NCBI GenBank assembly: GCA_012800145.1
Contig: JAAZJW010000228.1
Span: 1 to 6,329, forward strand
Length of the DNA stretch: 6,329 nucleotides
Reading direction: 5' to 3'
Source: Clostridiales bacterium
GTDB taxonomy: Bacteria > Bacillota > Clostridia > Peptostreptococcales > Natronincolaceae
Every line of letters starts with the position of its first letter. Position 1 is the first letter of the stretch. Below, piece after piece: positions 1 through 5,369 of this stretch. Both the position numbers and the translations under genes were made by a program. The notes below the pieces were generated by a model. That model worked only from the letters and a program-made list of their open reading frames with translations, did not search any database and was not told the origin of the DNA.

Positions 1-161
1 AACCCCTGTCCAGAGCTGCTATTGCGGTAGGTGCCGACGGCCTCATGATTGAAGTCCATAATGATCCTGAAAATGCGCTTTCCGATGGTGCCCAATCCTT
101 GAAACCGGAAAAATTTGGGCAGTTGATGGAGGAAATAAACCGTATTGTTACAATTCACTAG
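1..161 (+). CDS. aroF: 3-deoxy-7-phosphoheptulonate (DAHP) synthase, C-terminal end only
   Basis: This is the last 52 codons of a gene that enters from the left edge; the reading frame starts at base 3 and stops with TAG at 159-161. The residues include PLSRAAIAVGADGLMIEVH and DGAQSL. I recognise this as the end of the (beta/alpha)8 barrel of the KDOPS-like (type I-beta) DAHP synthases found in Bacillota and Thermotoga; the GADG...EVH...DGAQSL pattern is typical. The enzyme condenses phosphoenolpyruvate and erythrose-4-phosphate to DAHP, the committed step of the shikimate pathway, in the cytoplasm. The catalytic core and any N-terminal regulatory domain lie outside the window, so feedback control cannot be judged. 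The aroC start follows after 18 bp, so the two are almost certainly co-transcribed. Whether to call it aroF, aroG or aroA(G) is a naming choice. Confidence 0.9.
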   Translation, partial: PLSRAAIAVGADGLMIEVHNDPENALSDGAQSLKPEKFGQLMEEINRIVTIH

Positions 162-179
162 AAGTGGAGGACTGTTTAA

Positions 180-1310
180 ATGTTAAGATACCTTACAGCA
201 GGAGAGTCCCACGGGAAATATCTATCAGGAATTATAGAAGGCTTTCCATCCAATGTGCCCATTGACGTTGACAAAATAAACGCTGATTTAAAAAGACGTC
301 AGATGGGATATGGCAGAGGCGATAGGATGAAAATAGAACAGGACAGAATAGAGATTCTATCAGGGGTCAGAAATAGCAAAACATTGGGCAGCCCTATCGC
401 CTTTTTGATACAAAACCGTGATTATAAAAATTGGGAAAAATATATGGATCCTATCAAGATTGAAGACAACAGTAGAAAGGTAACCAGACCCAGGCCGGGC
501 CATGCCGATTTATGTGGAGCCGTCAAATATAACTTTGCCGACATCAGAAATGTACTGGAAAGAAGCAGTGCAAGGGAAACAGCAGTACGGGTGGCAATAG
601 GAAGTATTGTAAAACAGCTGACGGATTACTTCTACATAGACGTTATGAGCCATGTCACGGCCATAGGCAATGTTTCATTGGAGAAAAATATATGGGATGT
701 AGAGAAAATTAAAGATGCAGATAAATCACCTGTGAGATGTATAAATAAAAACACTGAAGATAAAATGATAAATGAAATCGAAAAAGCAAAAAAGGCAGGC
801 GATTCCCTGGGAGGTGCCTTTGAAATCCATATAACTGGTGTACCTATTGGACTGGGCAGCTATGTCCATTGGGATAGGAAATTGGATGCCAAATTGGCAT
901 ACAGTTTGATGAGTATACAGGGAATCAAGGCGGTGGAAATTGGTGAGGGATTCGGCAGTTCAAGACTAAAGGGCTCTGAAATGCATGATGAAATCTTCTA
1001 TAATCCCAAAAAGGGTTATCACAGAGAAACAAACAGGGCCGGCGGCATAGAAGGTGGAATGTCCAACGGTGAAAACATTGTGATTCGTTGCTATATGAAA
1101 CCCATACCCACTCTTCACAAACCCCTACAGAGTATTGACATAGAAACTAAAGAAAGTTTTATTGCAACCGTGGAGAGAAGTGATACCTGTGCAGTACCTT
1201 CGGCATCCGTTGTGGGCGAAATGGTGGCCATAACCGTTATTGCGGATGAATTCCTAAGAAAATATGGTGGGGATTCCCTGGAGGAGATTACAAAACGATG
1301 GAAAGAGTAA
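180..1310 (+). CDS. aroC: chorismate synthase
   Basis: The 376-residue cytoplasmic flavoenzyme converts 5-enolpyruvylshikimate-3-phosphate to chorismate by anti-1,4-elimination of phosphate, using reduced FMN. All family signatures are visible: GESHG at 8-12 (with the catalytic-type His11), RPRPGHAD at 103-110 (His108), RSSARET at 128-134, NRAGGIEGGMSNG at 285-297 and RSDTCAVP at 333-340. The length is normal for bacterial AroC. The ATG start is set by GGAGG at 166-170, nine bases upstream, and the protein begins MLRYLTAGESHG, with the signature at the usual distance from the N-terminus. It follows the DAHP synthase gene by 18 bp and its last 13 bp overlap aroB, which implies translational coupling. 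No separate flavin reductase is encoded in the window, so whether the enzyme is mono- or bifunctional cannot be told. Confidence 0.97.
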   Translation: MLRYLTAGESHGKYLSGIIEGFPSNVPIDVDKINADLKRRQMGYGRGDRMKIEQDRIEILSGVRNSKTLGSPIAFLIQNRDYKNWEKYMDPIKIEDNSRKVTRPRPGHADLCGAVKYNFADIRNVLERSSARETAVRVAIGSIVKQLTDYFYIDVMSHVTAIGNVSLEKNIWDVEKIKDADKSPVRCINKNTEDKMINEIEKAKKAGDSLGGAFEIHITGVPIGLGSYVHWDRKLDAKLAYSLMSIQGIKAVEIGEGFGSSRLKGSEMHDEIFYNPKKGYHRETNRAGGIEGGMSNGENIVIRCYMKPIPTLHKPLQSIDIETKESFIATVERSDTCAVPSASVVGEMVAITVIADEFLRKYGGDSLEEITKRWKE

Positions 1311-2368
1311 AAATAGATTTAGGAAAAAATAGTTATGATATTTTGATTGGAAAAAACCTTTTAAAAGACCTAAAAACCCTATTGGATGGTAACCTAGAAC
1401 AATACTTCATTATAACGGATAAAAATGTAGATGCCCTATATGGGGATTACCTGAATATGTTGGACGATTATGAAAAAATTATTATAGAACCCGGGGAGCA
1501 GAGCAAATCCATAGACGTGATGACAGATGTTTTAAAACAGATGCTCGAAAAAGGAGCAACAAGAAGATCAGGGGTTGTTTCCTTCGGTGGAGGTGTAGTG
1601 GGGGATTTGGCGGGATTTTGCAGTGCTATATACATGCGGGGAATACCTTTTGTCCAAATACCCACCACACTGCTGGCTCAGGTGGACAGTAGTGTAGGCG
1701 GTAAAACGGCTATCAACCTGTTGCATTATAAAAACAATGTGGGTGCTTTTCACCAACCTGCCAAGGTTATAATAGATACTGTTTTTCTTGAAACATTACC
1801 TCATAGGGAACTGCTGAGCGGAATAGGAGAAATTGTTAAATACGGAATTATATATGATTATGATTTTTTTAAATATGTAGTTGAAAACATAGAACAAATA
1901 AAAGAGCGCAATAGTGATGTAATGATATATATAATCAAACGCTGCTGTGAAATCAAAGCCGAAATAGTATCCCAGGATGAAAAAGAGGAAGGTTTAAGAA
2001 AAATATTGAATTTTGGGCATACCATTGGTCATACCCTGGAGGGAATGTCTAGTTTTTCTAAATATGCCCACGGCGAAGCAGTAATAATTGGGATGTATTA
2101 CGAAACAATTATGGCAAAAAGGCTAGGGATCGTTAATGATAAGTATGCTGAGAGAATATTGGGTTTTTTGAGCGGTCTGGGAGTAGATTTGAATATAGAT
2201 AGTTATCCCGTTTCAGGACTTGTTGATTGGATGTTAAAGGATAAGAAGAACGTTGGTGGAAAAATATCTTTTATCCTGCCTGTTGAGGAAGGCAAGGTAA
2301 AAGAACTGTTGCTGGAAAAAAACGAGGTTCTTAAACATATGTCATTCTGGGACGGACAGCACAGATAA
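1298..2368 (+). CDS. aroB: 3-dehydroquinate synthase with a repeat-derived C-terminal tail
   Basis: The 356-residue metal- and NAD-dependent enzyme cyclises DAHP to 3-dehydroquinate, the second shikimate pathway step. The NAD-binding region shows GGGVVGD at 97-103, followed by IPTTLLAQVDSSVGGKTAIN at 121-140 and NNVGAFHQP at 146-154. By family homology the metal ligands are Glu178 (in GIGEIVKYG), His241 (in NFGHTIGHTLE) and His258 (in AHGEAV). The ATG at 1298 is preceded by GGAGGAG at 1280-1286, inside the end of aroC, giving a 13-bp overlap. The last nine residues, MSFWDGQHR, are encoded by the first bases of a 110-bp repeat whose other copies lie just downstream (2447 and 2681), so the original C-terminus appears to have been replaced or extended by the repeat. 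The catalytic core is intact and the length is ordinary, so the enzyme should be active. Confidence 0.97.
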   Translation: MERVKIDLGKNSYDILIGKNLLKDLKTLLDGNLEQYFIITDKNVDALYGDYLNMLDDYEKIIIEPGEQSKSIDVMTDVLKQMLEKGATRRSGVVSFGGGVVGDLAGFCSAIYMRGIPFVQIPTTLLAQVDSSVGGKTAINLLHYKNNVGAFHQPAKVIIDTVFLETLPHRELLSGIGEIVKYGIIYDYDFFKYVVENIEQIKERNSDVMIYIIKRCCEIKAEIVSQDEKEEGLRKILNFGHTIGHTLEGMSSFSKYAHGEAVIIGMYYETIMAKRLGIVNDKYAERILGFLSGLGVDLNIDSYPVSGLVDWMLKDKKNVGGKISFILPVEEGKVKELLLEKNEVLKHMSFWDGQHR

Positions 2369-2446
2369 AGCCTACGGAGAATCCCACCCTAGATCCTTCG
2401 CGGGTCAAACTTCTCCTGCGTGTCTCAGGATGACAAAAATGTAGGG
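2338..2446. repeat. family A repeat, unit 1 (overlaps aroB 3' end)
   Basis: This is the first of three head-to-tail units of about 110 bp. It begins TATGTCATTCTGGGACGGACAG inside the aroB reading frame and ends with CAGGATGACAAAAATGTAGGG. It is the most diverged of the three, at roughly four fifths identity to units 2 and 3 by eye, mostly in the middle; the ATCCTTCGCGGG block and both ends are well kept. The unit is an imperfect fold-back: TGTCATTC near its start can pair with GGATGACA near its end. It supplies the last nine aroB codons and its stop codon. Confidence 0.85.
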
Positions 2447-2680
2447 TATGTCGTTCCGAGACGGACAGTATAAATAAATCTTGCGAGGAATCCCGTTTTT
2501 AGATCCTTCGCGGGCCAAACTCATCCGGCACGTCAGACTGTGTGAAAAATGTCATCCTGAGCGAAGCGAAGGATCTCAAATGGCCTAAACACGAGATTCT
2601 TCGCTACACTCAGAATGACAAAAAGCGGGAAAAGTGCTTTTTCACACAGTCTGACGTCTTAGGATGACAAAAATGTAAGG
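2447..2680. repeat. family A repeat, unit 2 (interrupted by a family B element)
   Basis: This is the second tandem unit. Its left part is 2447-2533 and its right part is 2658-2680. They are separated by the 120-bp B element (2534-2653) and the extra 4-bp copy ACGT (2654-2657). With those 124 bases removed, the unit is 110 bp and differs from unit 3 at only about five positions. The interruption is therefore younger than the tandem duplication or homogenisation. Confidence 0.88.
2534..2653. mobile_element. family B fold-back element (MITE-like), copy 1, complete
   Basis: The 120-bp element has perfect 16-bp terminal inverted repeats: CAGACTGTGTGAAAAA at 2534-2549 and its complement at 2638-2653. 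Inside them, a 28-bp arm (2550-2577, containing GAGCGAAGCGAAGGATCTC) is matched by an inverted arm at 2593-2620 with 24 of 28 positions complementary. A 15-base loop and a 17-base unpaired stretch make up the rest. It is flanked by ACGT at 2530-2533 and 2654-2657. Unit 3 of repeat A carries a single ACGT at the same place, which is the empty site. No coding capacity is present, so it must depend on a transposase encoded elsewhere. The parent family cannot be named from the sequence alone. Confidence 0.88.
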
Positions 2681-2790
2681 TATGTCATTCCGAGACGGAC
2701 AGTATAAATAGATCCTGCGAGGAATCCCGTTTTTAAATCCTTCGCGGGTCAAACTCATCCGGCACGTCTTAGGATGACAAAAATGTAAGG
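2681..2790. repeat. family A repeat, unit 3 (uninterrupted)
   Basis: This 110-bp unit is complete and directly abuts unit 2. It runs from TATGTCATTCCGAGACGGAC to GGATGACAAAAATGTAAGG. It is followed by the first nine bases of a fourth unit (TATGTCATT, 2791-2799), after which the sequence diverges. It serves as the reference copy for the empty target site of the B element in unit 2. Confidence 0.87.
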
Positions 2791-2831
2791 TATGTCATTG
2801 CCATGAAAGGTGAACGGCTTTGCCCACCTGC

Positions 2832-2858
2832 GGGCAGACAGGGTCCTCTGCCCCTACC
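2832..2858. repeat. family C hairpin repeat, copy 1 (inverted orientation)
   Basis: GGGCAGA at 2832-2838 and TCTGCCC at 2847-2853 form a perfect 7-bp stem with an 8-base loop, followed by CCTACC. Read on the other strand it begins GGTAGGGGCAGA, which matches the style of the GTAGGGGTAGA copies at 5064 and 6212. A second short stem, TGCCC at 2821-2825 with GGGCA at 2832-2836, would compete with the first. No T-run follows on the + strand, so it is not a convincing intrinsic terminator. Confidence 0.6.
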
Positions 2859-2894
2859 TTCCAAGATACCGAGGGATAGATTATTCAGTACATG

Positions 2895-2903
2895 AAAGGC
2901 GGT
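2895..2903 (+). promoter_or_regulatory. ribosome binding site deciding the aroA start
   Basis: AAAGGCGGT is one mismatch from the ideal AAAGGAGGT and ends six bases before the ATG at 2910. It overlaps the upstream in-frame ATG at 2892, which has no comparable site of its own. This makes 2910 the likely start. Confidence 0.75.
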
Positions 2904-2909
2904 AACAAT

Positions 2910-4196
2910 ATGTTAATCAAACCAATCAAGCGAATAAGACGGAGTATAACCGTTCCCGGGGACAAATCCATATCCCACAGGGCAATAATGCTTTCATCTA
3001 TCGCAGAGGGCGAAAGCAAAATTCATAACTTTCTAATGGGTGATGATTGTCTAAATACAATTGAATGTTTCCGCAAAATGCAGGTGCCCATTGAAATTGC
3101 GGGAAATGAAATAAGGGTTAAGGGTATTGGATTAAATGGCCTAAAAAAACCCGACACAATATTGGATGTTGGGAATTCCGGCACAACAATACGCCTGATG
3201 TGCGGAATATTGGCAGGCCAAAATTTCGACTGTAAAATTACAGGAGATGATTCCATTCAAAACAGGCCCATGGACAGAATAATTATACCTCTCAGACAGA
3301 TGGGAAGTATAATTGACAGCGTAAAAAAAGAAGGCTATGCCCCTCTCAAAATTCAAGGCAGTAAACTGACAGCCATCAATTACAATATGCCCGTTGCCAG
3401 CGCTCAGGTAAAATCCGCTATTTTACTGGCTAGTATTTATGCCGATGGGACCACATCCATACTAGAAATTCAGAAATCCCGTGACCATACGGAACGTATG
3501 CTTAATTATATGGGGGCAAACATCAGACAGGACGGATTATCCATATTTTCTAATCCTCCTGACAGGTTATATGCAAGGGAAATATATGTGCCCGGTGATA
3601 TATCTTCCGCCGCCTTTTTCCTGGTACTCGGTGCTATAGTCAGGGATGCCGAAATCCTAATAGAAAATGTAGGTCTGAACTCCACGAGAACCGGAATTAT
3701 AGATGTTTTAAAACTGATGGGTGCTAATATAAAAATATCAAACAAGAGGATTTTAAACGGGGAACCTGTGGGGGATATATATATTACCGACTCTGATTTG
3801 AAAGGGATAGAAATAGGCGGCAACATAATACCCAGGTTAATAGATGAAATTCCTATAATAGCAGTTGTTGCAGCCTTTGCTGAGGGGGTAACTATTATTC
3901 GAAATGCGGAAGAATTAAAGGTTAAGGAAAGCAATAGAATTAAGGCCATTGTTACGGAGCTTAAAAAAATAGGAGCCCATATTGAAGAAACCGACGACGG
4001 TATGATTGTTTATGGTAAAAAGAGCCTGAGGGGCGGAACAGTTGAAAGCTATAATGACCACAGAATCGCCATGGCCTTGTCAATAGCAGGTTTGCTGAGT
4101 GAAGAAGGTGTTGTTATTGATAACCCCTATTGCGTAGATATATCTTTCCCCAATTTCTTTGATATTTTAGATAGGATGATGAAAAATGGAAGATAA
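2910..4196 (+). CDS. aroA: 3-phosphoshikimate 1-carboxyvinyltransferase (EPSP synthase)
   Basis: The 428-residue cytoplasmic enzyme transfers the enolpyruvyl group of PEP to shikimate-3-phosphate. Both halves of the inside-out alpha/beta fold are present. Visible motifs are PGDKSISHR at 16-24 (Lys19), GNSGTTIR at 88-95, QNRPMDR at 117-123, SAQVKSA at 164-170, PGDISSAAFF at 228-237, LIDEIP at 310-315 (the family's catalytic Asp at 312), KVKESNR at 337-343 (Glu340) and NDHRIAMA at 382-389. The GNSGTTIR form resembles Bacillus and Streptococcus enzymes and keeps Gly91 at the PEP pocket. The start at 2910 is preferred over the in-frame ATG at 2892 because of the AAAGGCGGT site and because the family begins MLIKP-like. 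The upstream 500 bp are repeats, so transcription must either cross them from aroB or start from an unrecognised promoter. The 3' end overlaps aroE by 11 bp. Confidence 0.96.
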   Translation: MLIKPIKRIRRSITVPGDKSISHRAIMLSSIAEGESKIHNFLMGDDCLNTIECFRKMQVPIEIAGNEIRVKGIGLNGLKKPDTILDVGNSGTTIRLMCGILAGQNFDCKITGDDSIQNRPMDRIIIPLRQMGSIIDSVKKEGYAPLKIQGSKLTAINYNMPVASAQVKSAILLASIYADGTTSILEIQKSRDHTERMLNYMGANIRQDGLSIFSNPPDRLYAREIYVPGDISSAAFFLVLGAIVRDAEILIENVGLNSTRTGIIDVLKLMGANIKISNKRILNGEPVGDIYITDSDLKGIEIGGNIIPRLIDEIPIIAVVAAFAEGVTIIRNAEELKVKESNRIKAIVTELKKIGAHIEETDDGMIVYGKKSLRGGTVESYNDHRIAMALSIAGLLSEEGVVIDNPYCVDISFPNFFDILDRMMKNGR

Positions 4197-5040
4197 TATT
4201 ACCGGTAAAACAAGGCTATATGCTGTTATTGGGGACCCCATTGCCCACAGCTTGTCACCAATTTTCCAAAACCACCTTTTGGAATTGAAGAACATAAATG
4301 CTATCTACATTCCCCTGAAGATAACTGCCGATACCCTAGGTGACAACTTGGAACTTTTCAGGAATAATTTCGCAGGATTTAACGTGACAATACCTCATAA
4401 ACAAAACATAATACAATATCTGGATGAAATAGACCCCCTAGCTATTGAATATGGTGCGGTAAATACGGTAAAAATCATCGACAACAAACTCATCGGTTAT
4501 AATACAGATGGCATAGGATTTATAAAAAGTATTGAAAACGTGAATGTAAATTTAAAGGGAAAGGAAGTCTTGTTACTGGGTGCCGGCGGGGTTGCCAAAG
4601 TTATCGCATCCGAGATTATAAAACTCGGCGGAAATTTAACCATAGCAAACAGGAATATTGAAAGGGGTGTACAACTCAAAACTCGACTGGAAGAATTCTA
4701 CGGTGTCCCTGTAATTACAATAAGCCTAAAAGAATTGGACACCACTTTTGACATTATAATTAACAGCACCTCTGTAGGGATGTATCCCAATGTAGATAAA
4801 TCGCCAATAGATCAAGATGTATTGCGAAATGCCGAACTGGTTTATGATGTAATATATAATCCCACTGAAACCAAACTGCTCGAACTCGGAAATAAATTCG
4901 GTGCTAAAACAATAAACGGTCTGCCTATGTTGATTTACCAAGGATTAAAATCTTTTGAAATATGGACGGGAGAACAGGTGATATATGAGGAAGAAGAAAA
5001 AATTTATGAGAAATTAAAGGACAGATTTTACCGGGGGTAG
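4186..5040 (+). CDS. aroE: shikimate dehydrogenase (NADP+)
   Basis: The 284-residue enzyme reversibly reduces 3-dehydroshikimate to shikimate with NADPH in the cytoplasm. The N-terminal substrate domain shows GDPIAHSLSP at 16-25 (Ser22 and Ser24 contact shikimate), NVTIPHK at 66-72 with the catalytic Lys72, AVNTV at 91-95 (Asn93) and YNTDG at 105-109 with the catalytic Asp108. The Rossmann domain shows LGAGGVA at 131-137 and the NADP-phosphate loop ANRNIER at 154-160. Then come INSTSVGMYP, DVIYNPTET and the C-terminal GLPMLIYQG with Gln252. The length is typical of the AroE subclass rather than YdiB. ATG 4186 lies inside the end of aroA and is served by AGGATG at 4173-4178, so the pair is translationally coupled. 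The TAG stop lies in a GGGGGTAGGG stretch that resembles the edge of the C-family repeats following it. Confidence 0.96.
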   Translation: MEDNITGKTRLYAVIGDPIAHSLSPIFQNHLLELKNINAIYIPLKITADTLGDNLELFRNNFAGFNVTIPHKQNIIQYLDEIDPLAIEYGAVNTVKIIDNKLIGYNTDGIGFIKSIENVNVNLKGKEVLLLGAGGVAKVIASEIIKLGGNLTIANRNIERGVQLKTRLEEFYGVPVITISLKELDTTFDIIINSTSVGMYPNVDKSPIDQDVLRNAELVYDVIYNPTETKLLELGNKFGAKTINGLPMLIYQGLKSFEIWTGEQVIYEEEEKIYEKLKDRFYRG

Positions 5041-5070
5041 GGCTGCTCGCGGTCTCCTACACCGGGGTAG

Positions 5071-5309
5071 CAGACTGTGTGAAAAATGTCATCCTGAGCG
5101 AAGCGAAGGATCTCAAATGGCCTAAAAACGAGATTCTTCGCTACACTCAGAATTTGCACATGTTATCCACACCACGATAAACGAAAGCATTATTGTAAAA
5201 TATAGATCCTTCGCTGGTCAAACTAATCCTGTTCGTCTCAGGATGACAAAAATGTGGGGCTTTCATAGCAATGACAAAAAGCGGGAAAAATGCTTTTTCA
5301 CACAGTCTG
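5071..5309. mobile_element. family B fold-back element, copy 2, interrupted
   Basis: The left part is 5071-5153 and the right part is 5273-5309; joined, they make 120 bp, exactly the length of copy 1, and differ from it at about two positions. The terminal CAGACTGTGTG and CACACAGTCTG are intact. The flanks are GTAG at 5067-5070 and 5310-5313, a second independent 4-bp duplication confirming the element's ends. A 116-bp segment (5154-5269) sits between the two parts, in the right-hand inner arm. Confidence 0.86.
5154..5269. repeat. 116-bp insertion inside B copy 2, carrying a half family A repeat
   Basis: Copies 1 and 3 of B read CTCAGAATG without a break, whereas here AAT (5151-5153) is followed by 116 extra bases and then AAT again (5270-5272). 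Bases 5203-5259 match the right half of family A (TAGATCCTTCGC...CAGGATGACAAAAATGT) with only a few differences. Bases 5154-5202 do not match the left half of A and are not recognised. The ends show no clear inverted repeat. The three-base duplication is suggestive but short. An isolated TTATCCACA (DnaA-box-like) lies at 5163-5171. Confidence 0.65.
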
Positions 5310-5356
5310 GTAGACCTGTGTGTCTACCCAAAAATAACAAATATAACATTAAATAT

Positions 5357-5361
5357 AGGAG
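5357..5361 (+). promoter_or_regulatory. ribosome binding site deciding the TTG start of the mutase-kinase gene
   Basis: AGGAG lies eight bases before TTG at 5370, in frame with the downstream domains. No other in-frame ATG or GTG lies between the repeat-borne ATG at 5271 and this site. It lies outside the repeats, which fits a native gene start. Confidence 0.75.
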
Positions 5362-5369
5362 CTGATAAA

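Larger units (their letters stand above)
5064..5329. repeat. family C hairpin repeat, copy 2, split by a family B element
   Basis: The left part GGGGTAG is at 5064-5070 and the right part ACCTGTGTGTCTACCC is at 5314-5329. If the B element (5071-5309) and the second GTAG copy (5310-5313) are removed, the two join into a perfect 8-bp hairpin: GGGTAGAC, a CTGTGT loop, GTCTACCC. The partly rebuilt stem GGTAGAC/GTCTACC at 5309-5328 still exists in the present sequence because the duplicated GTAG restores it. Confidence 0.75.

Noticed and set aside
162..179. Leader peptide, T-box or other aromatic amino acid attenuator within the cluster
   Set aside because: The gap before aroC is only 18 bp, and the longer gaps are accounted for mostly by repeats with no T-box or Trp/Tyr/Phe-rich short frame that I can see; any leader would be upstream of the window.
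1468..1756. Open reading frames on the minus strand opposite aroB
   Set aside because: They lie wholly inside a strongly conserved gene, lack ribosome binding sites and resemble no protein; they are shadows of the aroB codon pattern.
2620..2642. AAAAAGC...GCTTTTT in the B element as an intrinsic terminator
   Set aside because: The stem is only seven AT-rich pairs and the T-run is part of the stem and of the element's inverted terminus; termination by the larger hairpin is possible but not shown.
2703..2710. TATAAATA in the A repeats as a promoter -10 box for aroA
   Set aside because: No -35-like hexamer lies at a suitable distance, the motif is repeated in the unit 2 copy and lost in unit 1, and it is over 180 bp from the gene.
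2338..2790. CRISPR array
   Set aside because: The units are 110 bp and directly abut without unique spacers; this is tandem repetition, not a repeat-spacer pattern.
2892..2909. ATG at 2892 as the aroA start
   Set aside because: It would add six residues not typical of the family, and its own sequence forms the Shine-Dalgarno site for the ATG at 2910.
3023..3949. Minus-strand open frames opposite aroA, the longest 147 codons
   Set aside because: They overlap recognised catalytic motifs of aroA and show no start signal or family resemblance.
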